A DNA stretch of 55,810 bases from Roseospira visakhapatnamensis (GTDB lineage Bacteria; Pseudomonadota; Alphaproteobacteria; Rhodospirillales; Rhodospirillaceae). The stretch is taken from the NCBI RefSeq assembly GCF_014197915.1, contig NZ_JACIGK010000028.1, positions 1 to 55,810 of the forward strand, read 5' to 3'. The notes beneath the pieces were generated by a model. That model worked only from the letters and a program-made list of their open reading frames with translations. It was not told the DNA's origin and did not search any database. Below, one piece after another: positions 41,554 through 51,011 of this stretch; position 1 is the stretch's first letter, and every line of letters starts with the position of its first letter. The position numbers and the translations under genes were made by a program.

Positions 41554-41629
<76 letters not shown>

Positions 41630-41903
41630 ACGAAACCGCGTCTTCCCGCCGTCCGCCCGGGCGGTTTCGGCGTGTCTTTTCCGGACGACGGCGGTCGCCC
41701 TGAACCCCGACCTCCGAACCCTGATGGGCGCCTTTGGGGAGACGCCCGACACCCGGGTGGCCATGGCCGAGGCCCGGGGTTATATGGGCTTCATCGGCCG
41801 GGGGCAAGAGGAAAAACGCGCGTTTCCGCGAAAACCCTGTCACCCCCGTCGCGCGCCCGCTGCACCATCCCTGGGGCGTCCCGCCCCAGGGTCGGGGACG
41901 GGC

Positions 41904-42269
41904 TTACTCGTCCTCTCCATCGCTGTCGAGATGATCGATGACCTCGGCCATGTCGTCATCGTCCTCGCCCAGATCCGAGGCGTCCTCCATCATGTCCCCG
42001 GCTTCATCCTCGGTATCGTCCAGGTCCGGCGCCTCAAGGTTGGTCTTGACGACGTCTTCGACCTCCTCAAGGGCCGCGGCCGCCACCACCGGCACCGCCT
42101 TAGGCTTCTTGTCCGGCACAGCCGGGCGCGCGCGCCGCGCACGCACGGGGGCGTCCTCCTCGTGGACGGCCCCACACTTGGGACAGACGATCGGCTGGCG
42201 CCGCATGTCATAGTATCGGGCTCCGCAGGAGCCACAGGATCGCTTCGTTCCCCATTCCGGCTTGGCCAC
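41904..42269 (-). CDS. FYDLN/TIGR02300-type zinc-ribbon protein
   Basis: 121 residues. The N-terminus has a zinc ribbon, [20 protein letters not shown] followed by PKCGAVHE, as in the alphaproteobacterial TIGR02300 (FYDLN acid domain) family. The rest is a very acidic tail of about 50 residues ending [19 protein letters not shown] and Glu/Asp. The function is unknown. GTG 42269 is the start, with AGGAGG about six bases upstream; the protein then begins with the family's AKPEWGTKR. The divergent position next to the aroA-cmk-rpsA locus is characteristic. The frame is open for another kilobase upstream by GC bias only. Confidence 0.9.
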   Translation of the reverse strand: MAKPEWGTKRSCGSCGARYYDMRRQPIVCPKCGAVHEEDAPVRARRARPAVPDKKPKAVPVVAAAALEEVEDVVKTNLEAPDLDDTEDEAGDMMEDASDLGEDDDDMAEVIDHLDSDGEDE

Positions 42270-42531
42270 CCGGACCTCCTCCTGCAGGCGCGCCGGATCC
42301 CTGGTTCCGGTTCCGGCGCGGTGGCAGACGCGATACGACAACAACAGAGTCTCAAGAGGGGCGCGTTTGCCATCATCGACAAGCCAAGTCAACGCCCGAT
42401 GCGCCCGCGCGCCCACTCTGTCGCACACGGCATGGACCCTCTCGGGACACGCGGGAAACCCGGCCCGGCGCGGTGCTTTGTCGCCAAGGACTGTCGCCGG
42501 CCGGCCGTGCGTGGTACACGCGGGCTGCCCC

Positions 42532-43353
42532 ATGTCGTCCCGATTGCCGCCCGCCGCCGCCATGCCCCCATCACTGGTCCCGACACAGCCGCCCGGTCCG
42601 CCCGCCGCCCCCACCCGCGCCGCCGTCACGGCGCCGGCGGTGACCGCGCTGGGCGCCCTGATGGCGGCGGCCACGGTGGGCGAAAGCCGTCTGCCGGCGG
42701 CCTGGGTGCCCGCCCCCCTAGCCCGCATCCTGGTCGGGCTGGGCGCGCGCGTGCGGTCCACCGACACCGGGGTGACGGTGCGTGGCCGGGGCCTGGGCGG
42801 GCTGGCCGAGCCGACCGCGCCGCTGGACGTGGCCGCCAGCCCCGACGGCCCGGTCCTGCTGCCGCCGCTGGCCGGGCTGCTGGCCACCCAGCCGATCCTG
42901 GTGGTGATCCTCGGCCCGGCGGACATGGACCTACCGGCGGACCTGATCGAGGTCCTCATGCGCGTCGGCGCCCGGCCGCGCGCCGCCGGGGAGGGCCGGC
43001 GATCCCCCCTGAGCATCCAGGGAACCGCCGCGCCCGTGGCCCTGGACCTGGGCGCCGATCCGCCGCCCTCGATCACACCGGCGGGCGCCCTCGCGGCGGT
43101 GGCCGCCGGACTGAACAGCCCGGGCGAGACCCGGGTGCCGCTGCCCGCGCCGCTGGCCGAGGCCCTGGCGGCGCTGCTGACGGCCTTCGGGGTTCCGGCC
43201 CGGATCGCCGCCGGCCCATCCCCCCCGGCGGACGACGGACCGGTCCACCTGTGCCTGACGGGCGAGGTGGAGACCCGGCCGGTCGACATCCCGGCCGGCG
43301 ACCGCCGTTTCGTCCCGTTCCGCCCATCTCCGCAGGACCCCGGTACACCATGA
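42532..43353 (+). CDS. Degenerate half-length AroA-like protein (pseudo-EPSP synthase)
   Basis: 273 residues. It aligns by eye with the first half of 5-enolpyruvylshikimate-3-phosphate synthase: [57 protein letters not shown] and [12 protein letters not shown]. Every substrate-binding motif is replaced. The GDKSxSHR loop is [10 protein letters not shown], GNxxTxxR is AASPDGPV, LxxRPM is DMDLPADL, SAQxKSA is TPAGALAA, and TRDHTE is APLAEALA. The protein stops where the second domain should begin. The frame is intact and G/C-ending, and its TGA overlaps the cmk ATG as in normal aroA-cmk operons. It cannot be an active synthase, so a functional aroA must lie elsewhere. It may be a decaying gene kept open by coupling, or a repurposed protein. 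ATG 42562 is an alternative start. Confidence 0.7.
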   Translation: MSSRLPPAAAMPPSLVPTQPPGPPAAPTRAAVTAPAVTALGALMAAATVGESRLPAAWVPAPLARILVGLGARVRSTDTGVTVRGRGLGGLAEPTAPLDVAASPDGPVLLPPLAGLLATQPILVVILGPADMDLPADLIEVLMRVGARPRAAGEGRRSPLSIQGTAAPVALDLGADPPPSITPAGALAAVAAGLNSPGETRVPLPAPLAEALAALLTAFGVPARIAAGPSPPADDGPVHLCLTGEVETRPVDIPAGDRRFVPFRPSPQDPGTP

Positions 43354-44039
43354 TCATCGCCATCGACGGACCCGCCGCCGCCGGCAAGGGCACCCTGGCC
43401 CGCGCCCTGGCCGACCGGCTCAACCTCGCCTACCTGGACACCGGCCTGCTGTACCGGGCCACCGGGCATGCCGTGCTGCGCGCCGGCGGCGATCCCGCCG
43501 ACCCGGTCACGGCCGAGGCCGCCGCCCGCGCCCTGTCCCCGGCCGACCTGGACGACCCGGACCTGCGCACCGAGGCGGCGGCGGCCGCCGCCTCGGCGGT
43601 GGCCGCCCTTCCGGCGGTACGCGCGGCCCTGCTGGACGTCCAGCGGGCCTTCGCCGCCCGCCCGCCGGCCGGCCGCGACGGCGTGGTCCTGGACGGTCGC
43701 GACATCGGCACCGTCGTCTGCCCCGAAGCCGACCACAAGCTGTTCATCACCGCCACCCTCGAAACCCGCGCCCGTCGGCGCTTTCTGGAGTTGCGGGACA
43801 AGGGCGTTGACGCTATAGAGTCCAGCGTTCTCCACGACATGGTGGACCGGGACGCGCGCGATTCGTCGCGCCGCGTCGCGCCGTTGGTTCCGGCCGCCGA
43901 TGCGTTCGTGCTGGACACCTCCGACCTGAGTGTGCACGACGCCCTGGCCGCGGCCCTGGCTTACGTTCGCAAGCGCCAGGAGCGGAGCGGGTCCACACCC
44001 GCCGGCACCGACGCCGACGCCGACACCGATGTTTCCTGA
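43350..44039 (+). CDS. cmk: Cytidylate kinase
   Basis: 229 residues. It phosphorylates CMP and dCMP. The P-loop is [19 protein letters not shown], followed by [37 protein letters not shown] and the lid [19 protein letters not shown] with [16 protein letters not shown] 43350 overlaps the stop of the AroA-like gene by ATGA. The C-terminus carries a short Thr/Asp/Ala tail ([11 protein letters not shown]) like the one on MurD. rpsA follows after 84 bp. Confidence 0.95.
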   Translation: MIIAIDGPAAAGKGTLARALADRLNLAYLDTGLLYRATGHAVLRAGGDPADPVTAEAAARALSPADLDDPDLRTEAAAAAASAVAALPAVRAALLDVQRAFAARPPAGRDGVVLDGRDIGTVVCPEADHKLFITATLETRARRRFLELRDKGVDAIESSVLHDMVDRDARDSSRRVAPLVPAADAFVLDTSDLSVHDALAAALAYVRKRQERSGSTPAGTDADADTDVS

Positions 44040-44123
44040 GTGAGGGACGATCAAAGACCGCCGGACCCAACCGGCAGGCCGGAAAACCAATTGCGACTCG
44101 AGTAGGACAAGGACAGACTCCCC

Positions 44124-45872
44124 ATGGCCGAAGCCGCCACCGACACCCACGCCACCGACAGCCAGGATTCCGGAGCCGACATCTTCGCGGCCGAATCCTT
44201 CGAGGCCCTGCTGAACGAAACCCTGGGCGAGAACAGCAGCCTTGAAGGCACCGTCATCAAGGGCACCGTCATCGCCGTGCGCAACGACCATGTGGTCGTG
44301 GACGTCGGCCTGAAGTCCGAAGGACGCGTGCCGCTGAAGGAGTTCACCAAGGCCGGCGAGGATCCCGAACTGAAGCCCGGCGACGGCATCGACGTCTACG
44401 TCGAGCGCTACGAGGACCGCGACGGCAACATCATCCTGTCGCGCGAGAAGGCCCGGCGCGAAGAGGCGTGGAACGAGTTGGAGAAGGCCTACACCGAAAG
44501 CCGCCGCGTCAAGGGCCAGATCTTCGGCCGCGTCAAGGGCGGCTTCACCGTGGACCTGTCCGGCGCCATGGCCTTCCTGCCCGGCAGTCAGGTGGACATC
44601 CGCCCGGTGCGCGACATCACGCCGCTGATGGGCCAGCCGTTCGAGTTCCAGATCCTGAAGATGGACCGCTCGCGCGGCAACATCGTCGTCTCGCGCCGCT
44701 CGGTGCTGGAGGAGACCCGCGCCGAGGAACGCGCCAAGCTGCTGGAGCGCCTGAAGGAAGGCGAGATCCTGGACGGCGTGGTCAAGAACATCACCGACTA
44801 CGGCGCGTTCGTGGACCTGGGCGGCGTCGACGGCCTGCTGCATGTCACCGACATCTCGTGGAAGCGCATCAACCACCCCACCGAGGCCCTGTCCATCGGC
44901 CAGACGGTGCGCGTGCAGGTGATCCGCTTCAACCCGGACACCCAGCGCATCAGCCTGGGCATGAAGCAGCTGGAGGCCGACCCCTGGGAGGGCGTGGCCG
45001 TCAAGTACCCCACCGGCACCAAGTTCGCCGGCCGGGTGACCAACATCACCGACTACGGCGCCTTCGTGGAACTGGAGCCGGGCGTCGAGGGTCTGGTCCA
45101 TGTCTCCGAGATGAGCTGGACCAAGAAGAACGTGCACCCGGGCAAGATCGTCTCCACCAGCCAGGAAGTCACCGTGATGATCCTGGACGTGGATCCGGAC
45201 AAGCGGCGCATCTCCCTGGGCCTGAAGCAGACCATGGGCAACCCCTGGTCCGACTTCCTGGGCAAGTTCCCCCCGGGCACCGAGGTCGAGGGCGAAATCA
45301 AGAACATCACCGAGTTCGGCCTGTTCATCGGCCTGCCCGGCGAGATCGACGGCATGGTCCACCTGTCCGACCTGGACTGGGCCCGGTCCGGCGACGAGGC
45401 GGTCAAGGACTACAAGAAGGGCGACGTGGTCAAGGCCAAGGTCCTCGACGTGGACGTGGACAAGGAGCGCATCAGCCTGGGCATCAAGCAGCTCGGTGAT
45501 GATCCCTACGCCGCCGCCACCGCCGACCTGCGCAAGGGCCAGACCGTCACCGGCGTGGTCACCCAGGTGCAGGACAACGGCATCGAGGTGGAGGTCAGCG
45601 GCGCCATCGGCTTCATCCGCAAGAGCGATCTGGCCCGCGATCGCGGCGACCAGCGCCCCGAGCGCTTCGCCGTCGGCGAGAAGGTGGACGCCAAGATCAC
45701 CAACATCGACAAGGCCAATCGCCGCATCGGCCTGTCCATCAAGGCACGCGAGGTGGACGAGGAGAAGCAGGCGATGGCCGATTACGGCTCCGCCGACTCG
45801 GGCGCCTCGTTGGGCGACATCCTGGGCGCCGCGCTGCGGCAGGCGCAGGAAAAGGCCGACGGCGACTCGTAA
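44124..45872 (+). CDS. rpsA: 30S ribosomal protein S1
   Basis: 582 residues with six S1 (OB-fold) domains starting near 41, 126, 213, 297, 384 and 471. The central ones carry the classic pattern, for example VVKNITDYGAFVDLGGVDGL and RVTNITDYGAFVELEPGVEG. S1 brings mRNA to the small ribosomal subunit. AAGGAC (44108-44113) lies ten bases before the ATG. It follows cmk as is normal, but the ihfB gene that usually comes next is absent; a strong terminator follows instead. Confidence 0.97.
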   Translation: MAEAATDTHATDSQDSGADIFAAESFEALLNETLGENSSLEGTVIKGTVIAVRNDHVVVDVGLKSEGRVPLKEFTKAGEDPELKPGDGIDVYVERYEDRDGNIILSREKARREEAWNELEKAYTESRRVKGQIFGRVKGGFTVDLSGAMAFLPGSQVDIRPVRDITPLMGQPFEFQILKMDRSRGNIVVSRRSVLEETRAEERAKLLERLKEGEILDGVVKNITDYGAFVDLGGVDGLLHVTDISWKRINHPTEALSIGQTVRVQVIRFNPDTQRISLGMKQLEADPWEGVAVKYPTGTKFAGRVTNITDYGAFVELEPGVEGLVHVSEMSWTKKNVHPGKIVSTSQEVTVMILDVDPDKRRISLGLKQTMGNPWSDFLGKFPPGTEVEGEIKNITEFGLFIGLPGEIDGMVHLSDLDWARSGDEAVKDYKKGDVVKAKVLDVDVDKERISLGIKQLGDDPYAAATADLRKGQTVTGVVTQVQDNGIEVEVSGAIGFIRKSDLARDRGDQRPERFAVGEKVDAKITNIDKANRRIGLSIKAREVDEEKQAMADYGSADSGASLGDILGAALRQAQEKADGDS

Positions 45873-45882
45873 AAAAGCGTTG

Positions 45883-45963
45883 GCCCCGTGTCCCCCTGTT
45901 TCGGGTCACGGGGCACCACGTTCGAAGCCCCCGGGGTGCGACATCGGCGCCCCGGGGGTTTTT
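45883..45963 (+). terminator. Rho-independent terminator of rpsA, preceded by a second hairpin
   Basis: The main stem is CCCCCGGGGTGC (45928-45939) with GCGCCCCGGGGG (45947-45958), followed by TTTTT. Just before it, GCCCCGTG (45883-45890) and CACGGGGC (45907-45914) form a first hairpin. AAAAAA follows the rpsA stop. Confidence 0.85.
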
Positions 45964-45993
45964 CGTGTGCGCCCCGGCGAAACCGCCGGCGGA

Positions 45994-46680
45994 TCACACG
46001 ACCGGTCGGTCGGGAAAGCACAACTCGTGCCGTGCCCGCCACTCGGGACCGACGTAATTGACGATCAGCGAGCGGCGCACGCCATGGATTGGCCGTCGCG
46101 CGAAGCCGTGCCAGGTCCGCTCCGAGGGCACGAAGACGGTTGCGTGATTGGCCACGAACGGCAGGCGAAGCGGCGGTCCCTTGGGGTCGGCGTAGACGTC
46201 CGTCCCCCAGTCGCCAGCCTCCGGTCCCCGCGACAGCGGCGCCAGCAGGGTGAACCGCTTGACGCCGATGTCGGTGTGCGGCTCCAGCCAGAAGCCATCG
46301 GTGTCCCGGGCGTATTCGACGCGCAGGAAGGTCCCGCTCAGGTCCACCCCGCACAGGGTCTGGATCGCGGCCACCACGCGCGGATCCTGAAGGGCGGCCG
46401 CGACCCGTCGGCAGACGGAGAACGCCTCTTGATGCGCCTGGTCGAAATAGACGCGCAGGGCGTTGTTTTCCTCCCGCCGCCCCGCCGCGTAGGTCATGGC
46501 CGCCGGATCGACGGGCAGGGCCTCAAGGGCATCAAGAACCGTCGATGGCCAGACGGTCGTGAGCCGCCAGTACGGAAACGGGTGGTCGTGTCGCGCCGCC
46601 GCCGCCAACGACGCCAGGACCGAGGTCGTGACGCCGTCGGACGTGCCTGGTGTGTTCTCCGGATGGCCTGATGTGTCCAT
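45994..46680 (-). CDS. 2-oxoglutarate/Fe(II)-dependent oxygenase, proline-hydroxylase-like
   Basis: 228 residues. The double-stranded beta-helix has the iron ligands H-x-D in FWLEPHTDIGVKRFTLLAPL and the distal His in TWHGFARRPIHGVRRSLIVN, whose following Arg probably binds 2-oxoglutarate. The N-terminal half holds FPYWRLTTVWP and ENNALRVYFD, as in bacterial 2OG-Fe(II) oxygenases found near sugar or polysaccharide genes. The substrate is unknown. ATG 46680 is chosen because the upstream codons are antisense to the end of glcF. It is on the same strand as glcF and may be the last gene of that operon, with a 67-bp gap. Confidence 0.82.
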   Translation of the reverse strand: MDTSGHPENTPGTSDGVTTSVLASLAAAARHDHPFPYWRLTTVWPSTVLDALEALPVDPAAMTYAAGRREENNALRVYFDQAHQEAFSVCRRVAAALQDPRVVAAIQTLCGVDLSGTFLRVEYARDTDGFWLEPHTDIGVKRFTLLAPLSRGPEAGDWGTDVYADPKGPPLRLPFVANHATVFVPSERTWHGFARRPIHGVRRSLIVNYVGPEWRARHELCFPDRPVV

Positions 46681-46747
46681 GCCCCACCGTACCACGGTCG
46701 ATCGCCGTCCAGAACAACCAGGCACGTCGGGGACGGGCGCACACGTC

Positions 46748-48043
46748 CTACTGGCTTTCCAGACCCCTCGGCCGTGGCCCCCCGGTGGCCCAATCCAGCA
46801 ATTGCACGGTGTGCACCATCGGACGCCCCCGGGGCGCGCCCTTGCCTTCGCGCAGGTGGTTGAGGCAGCCGATGTTGCCGGCGGCGACAACGTCGGCCTC
46901 CAACGCGCCCAGGGTCTCCAGCTTGCGGGCGCGAAGCTGCCGGGACAGGCCCGGCTGGGTGATGGAATAGGTGCCGGCGGAGCCGCAGCACAGGTGCGGG
47001 TCGCGGGGCGAGACCACGCGGAAGCCGGCGGCCTCCAGCAGGGCCTTGGGCGCGGTCTTCACCTGCTGGCCATGCTGCAACGAGCAGGCGGCGTGATAGG
47101 CCACGGTCAGCCCTGGGTCGGCGACGGGCTCCCGAAGGCCAAGCTCGCTCAGAAGCTCGGTGACGTCCACCGTCTTGGCGCTGATCGCCTGGGCCTCGGC
47201 GGCGATATCCGGCTCGCCCGCCAGCATGTGGCCGTAGTCCTTCACCGTGGTCCCGCAGCCGGAAACGGTGATCACCACCCGATCCACGCCGGCCTGGGTC
47301 CAGGCCCGCACGTTGGCGCGGGCGAAGGCGCGGGCGGCCTCCTCCCGGCCCATGTGCTGAACGACGGCCCCGCAACAGCCCTGCCCGTCGGCGAGCACGA
47401 CCTCGCAGCCGTGACGGGTCAACAGGCGGATGGCGGCGGCGTCGATCTCCGGGTCCAGGGCCGGCTGCACACAGTTGCGCATCAGCGCCACCCGCATCCG
47501 CGCCGGTCCCTGGGCGGGGATCACCCGCGCCCGGTCGGTGGGCGCGCGCAGCGCCGGGCGCCGGGTCGCCATGCCGGCGAGCGCCCCCAGTCGTCCGGGC
47601 ATCCATCTGGCGACCGGCGCCGTCAGCCAGCCCGCCAGCATCGCCAGGCGGAACCGCCCCGTGTGGGGCACCACCGCCGCCAGGATCCCCCGCACCAGGC
47701 GCTCCCCCCGGGGGCGGTTGTAGGTACGCTCGATATGCGCCCGGCCCTGGTCCAGCAAGTGCATGTAGTCCACGCCCGAGGGGCAGGTGGTCACGCACGA
47801 CAGGCAGGTGAGGCAGCGGTCGATGTGCTTGACCACGCTGGCGCTGGCCGGCGTGTCCCGCTCCAGCATGTCCTTGAGCAGGTAGATGCGCCCACGCGGG
47901 CTGTCCAGTTCGTCGCCCAGCAGCACGAAGGTCGGACAGGTGGCGGTGCAGAAGCCACAATGGACACAGGTGCGCAGGATGTCGTTGGCCTGGCGGAGGA
48001 GTGGATCGCGCGCCAGCCTGTCTTCGGCGAAACGAGTCTGCAT
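46748..48043 (-). CDS. glcF: Glycolate oxidase iron-sulfur subunit
   Basis: 431 residues. Two 4Fe-4S motifs are at the N-terminus: CVHCGFCTATCP and CLTCLSCVTTCPSG. Two cysteine-rich CCG domains follow, with GQGCCGAVVQHMG and HAACSLQHGQQVKTAPKALL then HLCCGSAGTYSITQP. GlcF passes electrons from glycolate oxidation to the respiratory chain together with GlcD and GlcE. GGAGG lies 12 bases upstream of the ATG. The gene starts four bases after the glcE stop. Confidence 0.96.
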   Translation of the reverse strand: MQTRFAEDRLARDPLLRQANDILRTCVHCGFCTATCPTFVLLGDELDSPRGRIYLLKDMLERDTPASASVVKHIDRCLTCLSCVTTCPSGVDYMHLLDQGRAHIERTYNRPRGERLVRGILAAVVPHTGRFRLAMLAGWLTAPVARWMPGRLGALAGMATRRPALRAPTDRARVIPAQGPARMRVALMRNCVQPALDPEIDAAAIRLLTRHGCEVVLADGQGCCGAVVQHMGREEAARAFARANVRAWTQAGVDRVVITVSGCGTTVKDYGHMLAGEPDIAAEAQAISAKTVDVTELLSELGLREPVADPGLTVAYHAACSLQHGQQVKTAPKALLEAAGFRVVSPRDPHLCCGSAGTYSITQPGLSRQLRARKLETLGALEADVVAAGNIGCLNHLREGKGAPRGRPMVHTVQLLDWATGGPRPRGLESQ

Positions 48044-48047
48044 GGGG

Positions 48048-49298
48048 TTACCGTCCCTCCGCCATGCGGCCGGGGCTAAGGATGCCCTTGGGGTCGAAGC
48101 TCTCCGTCACCCGCCGGGACAGCGCCGCCAGCGGCGCCGGCTGGGGCTGGAACACCGGCACGTGGGCGCGCACGTCGGCGCCGGCGCGGATCAGGGTGGC
48201 GTGGCCGCCGCCATGGTGGGCCACCGCATCGCGCACCGCGCCCGCATGCGCCTCCGGCGTCGGCGCCAGGGCCAGCCACAGCAGGCCCCCGCCCCAGTCC
48301 ATCTGCCACCCCGACAGGTGTCCCTCGCCCACCCCGTGACGCACCGCCGCCAGCACCCGCGCGCCCTGGGCCGGGGGCACCGACAGGCGCCAGAGAACCG
48401 CGTCGGCCGGGTCCGCGATCAGGCGGGCGTCGCTCACCTCGCCCCACAGGACCGCGCCGTCATCGTGAGACAGGGCCTCGGTGGGACCCAGCGCGGTCAA
48501 CTCGGTCCGCAGCGCCTGACAGCGCCAGGCCACGGACGGGTCCGGTCCCTCGACCCGCAGCGCGGTGATGGCCCGCCCATCCCCGGCGATCGCGGCGACG
48601 GCCGAGCGCGCCGCCATGGCCGCCGGCAGATGGGCGGCGCCGGACACCTCGTGCGACGAACCCAGGGCCCGCGTCATGGCCTGGACCGCGTCGGCCGCGT
48701 CCAGGCCCAGCACCAGCACGGTGGCCGATGTCTCGGGCCGGGGCACGGTCTTCAACGAAAGCTCGGTCAGCGCCGCCAGCGTCCCCATGGAGCCGGTCAG
48801 CAGCTTGGAGAGATCAAAACCGGTGACGTTCTTGACCACCCGACCACCGGACCTGAACGCCTCGCCGCGCCCGGAGACCCCGGCGATGCCCAGCACATGG
48901 TCGCGCGCGGCCCCCGCCGAAATCCGCCGGGACCCGGCCAGGTTGCAGGCCACCAGTCCACCCAGGGTGCCCGGCGGATCCGCCGGTCCATGGGGCTGGC
49001 CCAGCAGCGGGCGCCAGTCCGGCGGCTCGAAGGCCAGCATCTGTCCGGCGGCGTCCAGGGCGGCCCGGACCTCGGCCATGGACGTCCCGGCCCGCGCGGT
49101 CATCACCAGTTCCTCGGGCGCGTAGTCGACGATGCCGGCGATCCCGCTCAGGTCGAGCGCATGACTGGTGTTGGTGGGTCGGCCCAGGGCGGCCTTGGTG
49201 CCATGGCCACGCAGCGCCAGCGGCGTGGACTCGGCCAGCGCCCAGGTGATCAGGTCGGCCACCTGCTCCGGCGTGTCGGGACGGTACGTCTGGCTCAT
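48048..49298 (-). CDS. glcE: Glycolate oxidase FAD-binding subunit
   Basis: 416 residues. A PCMH-type FAD-binding domain covers about 1-180: LALRGHGTKAALGRP, GIVDYAPEELVMTARAGTSM, PHGPADPPGTLGGLVACN and GEAFRSGGRVVKNVTGFDLS. The C-terminal part ends with VTESFDPKGILSPGRMAEG. GlcE is the second, smaller flavoprotein-like subunit of the glycolate oxidase complex. It lies between glcD and glcF with a 13-bp gap to glcD. Confidence 0.95.
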   Translation of the reverse strand: MSQTYRPDTPEQVADLITWALAESTPLALRGHGTKAALGRPTNTSHALDLSGIAGIVDYAPEELVMTARAGTSMAEVRAALDAAGQMLAFEPPDWRPLLGQPHGPADPPGTLGGLVACNLAGSRRISAGAARDHVLGIAGVSGRGEAFRSGGRVVKNVTGFDLSKLLTGSMGTLAALTELSLKTVPRPETSATVLVLGLDAADAVQAMTRALGSSHEVSGAAHLPAAMAARSAVAAIAGDGRAITALRVEGPDPSVAWRCQALRTELTALGPTEALSHDDGAVLWGEVSDARLIADPADAVLWRLSVPPAQGARVLAAVRHGVGEGHLSGWQMDWGGGLLWLALAPTPEAHAGAVRDAVAHHGGGHATLIRAGADVRAHVPVFQPQPAPLAALSRRVTESFDPKGILSPGRMAEGR

Positions 49299-49311
49299 GG
49301 AGTCACGAGTC

Positions 49312-50823
49312 CTAGAACCTCGGGATATCGGGGAATGGAACCGCCCCCCCGGACACGCGCATCCGCCCCAGTTCGGCGCATCGGTGCAAGGTGGGAAAGA
49401 CCTTGCCCGGGTTCAGGAACTGCCCCGGATCGAAGGCGCATTTCAGGCGCTGCTGGTGCGCCATGTCGGTCTCGGTGAACATGGTGTACATCAGGTCGCG
49501 CTTCTCCACGCCCACGCCGTGCTCGCCGGTCAGCACGCCACCCACCGCCACGCACAGGCGCAGGATGTCGGCGCCGAACGCCTCGGCGCGCTCCAGTTCG
49601 TCGGACACGTTGGCGTCGAACAGGATCAGCGGATGCAGGTTGCCGTCCCCGGCATGGAAGACGTTGGCCACGCGCAGGCCGTACCGGCGGGACATCTCCG
49701 TCATCCGCTGCAACACCCGGGGCAGCGCCTGGCGGGGAATGGAGCCGTCCATGCACAGGTAGTCGGGCGAGATGCGCCCCACCGCCGGGAAGGCTGCCTT
49801 GCGTCCGGCCCAGAACAGCGCCCGCTCCGCGTCGTCGGCGGACGCCCGCAGCGAAACGACGCGGTTGTCGTGGGCGATGGCGGCGACGCGCTCGATCAGG
49901 TGGTCGACCTCGGCCTCGGGACCATCCAGCTCGCAGATCAGCAGCGCCTCCACATCAAGCGGGTAGTCGGCGTGCACGAAGTCCTCGGCGGCATGGATGG
50001 CCGGCCTGTCCATCATCTCCAGGCCGGCGGGAATGATCCCCTGGGCGATGATGGCGGCCACGGTGTCGGCGGCGGCGGTGGTGTCGGGGAAGCCCATGAG
50101 CACGGCGCGAGCGGTCTCCGGGCCGCGCAGGATGCGCACGGTGACCTCGGTGATCACCCCCAGCAGGCCCTCGGAGCCGGTGACCACCCCCATCAGGTCC
50201 AGATCGCCCGGGTCCAGGTGCCTGCCGCCCAGGCGCACCACCTCGCCGGTCATCAGGACCATCTCCAGGCCCAGCAGGTTGTTGGTGGTCAGGCCGTACT
50301 TGAGGCAATGCACCCCGCCGGCGTTCTCCGCCACATTGCCGCCGATGGAACAGGCGATCTGGCTGGAGGGGTCGGGGGCGTAGTAGAAGCCGCGCGCCTG
50401 GACGGCCTGGGTGATGCCCAGGTTGGTGACCCCGGGCTGGGCCACCACGCATCGGTTGTCATAGTCGATGTCCAGGATGCGGTTGAACTTGCCCAGCCCC
50501 AGGGTGACCGCGTCGGCCAGCGGCAGGGCGCCCCCGGACAGCGAGGTTCCCGCGCCCCGGGGCACGATCTTGACGCCATGGTCGTGGCAGTAGCGCAGGA
50601 CCTTGGACACCTGCTCCGTGGTGGAGGGCAGCACCACCACCAGGGGCGGCTGGCGGTAGGCGGTCAGGCCGTCGCACTCGTAGGCGCGCAATTCGTCCTC
50701 GTCGACGATGACCCCCTCGCCCACAGGACTGTTGGAGGAGCCGTCGGGCACCAGGCGCCGCAGGTCGCGGGCGATCCGGGCGCGGCGCGCGATGACGTCG
50801 GTGTCGGGATCGGGCATGCGCAT
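49312..50823 (-). CDS. glcD: Glycolate oxidase subunit GlcD (FAD-linked)
   Basis: 503 residues. The FAD domain has PLVVVLPSTTEQVSKVLRYC, VPRGAGTSLSGGALP, APDPSSQIACSIGGNVAENA and VTGSEGLLGVITEVTVRILR. The C-terminal catalytic domain has NVFHAGDGNLHPLILFD and LTGEHGVGVEKRDLM, then FDPGQFLNPGKVFP. GlcD oxidises glycolate (or D-lactate-like 2-hydroxyacids) to glyoxylate. ATG 50823 is chosen because GAGGA lies about nine bases upstream; another in-frame ATG follows two codons later. It is the first gene of glcDEF. No GlcC-type regulator is adjacent. Confidence 0.95.
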   Translation of the reverse strand: MRMPDPDTDVIARRARIARDLRRLVPDGSSNSPVGEGVIVDEDELRAYECDGLTAYRQPPLVVVLPSTTEQVSKVLRYCHDHGVKIVPRGAGTSLSGGALPLADAVTLGLGKFNRILDIDYDNRCVVAQPGVTNLGITQAVQARGFYYAPDPSSQIACSIGGNVAENAGGVHCLKYGLTTNNLLGLEMVLMTGEVVRLGGRHLDPGDLDLMGVVTGSEGLLGVITEVTVRILRGPETARAVLMGFPDTTAAADTVAAIIAQGIIPAGLEMMDRPAIHAAEDFVHADYPLDVEALLICELDGPEAEVDHLIERVAAIAHDNRVVSLRASADDAERALFWAGRKAAFPAVGRISPDYLCMDGSIPRQALPRVLQRMTEMSRRYGLRVANVFHAGDGNLHPLILFDANVSDELERAEAFGADILRLCVAVGGVLTGEHGVGVEKRDLMYTMFTETDMAHQQRLKCAFDPGQFLNPGKVFPTLHRCAELGRMRVSGGAVPFPDIPRF

Positions 50824-51011
50824 GGGCGGACGTCCTCGGCCATCGGGCACGGCGCGGACCGGTCATGACGGAACCGCGACAGTATAACCGATGTACGCCT
50901 GGGCGAGCCCCACCGCAAGCACACAACCGAGCAGTACGTCCGCCTCATGAAACACCAGGACAGAAACCGGCCGCCGGAACACCCCGCCAGACGCCGCGCC
51001 GACGAAAGGGC

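Noticed and set aside
41904-45362. A 1152-codon minus-strand frame opposite rpsA and cmk
   Set aside because: Only the last 121 codons, from GTG 42269, match a family (zinc ribbon). The rest is antisense to rpsA, cmk and the AroA-like gene.
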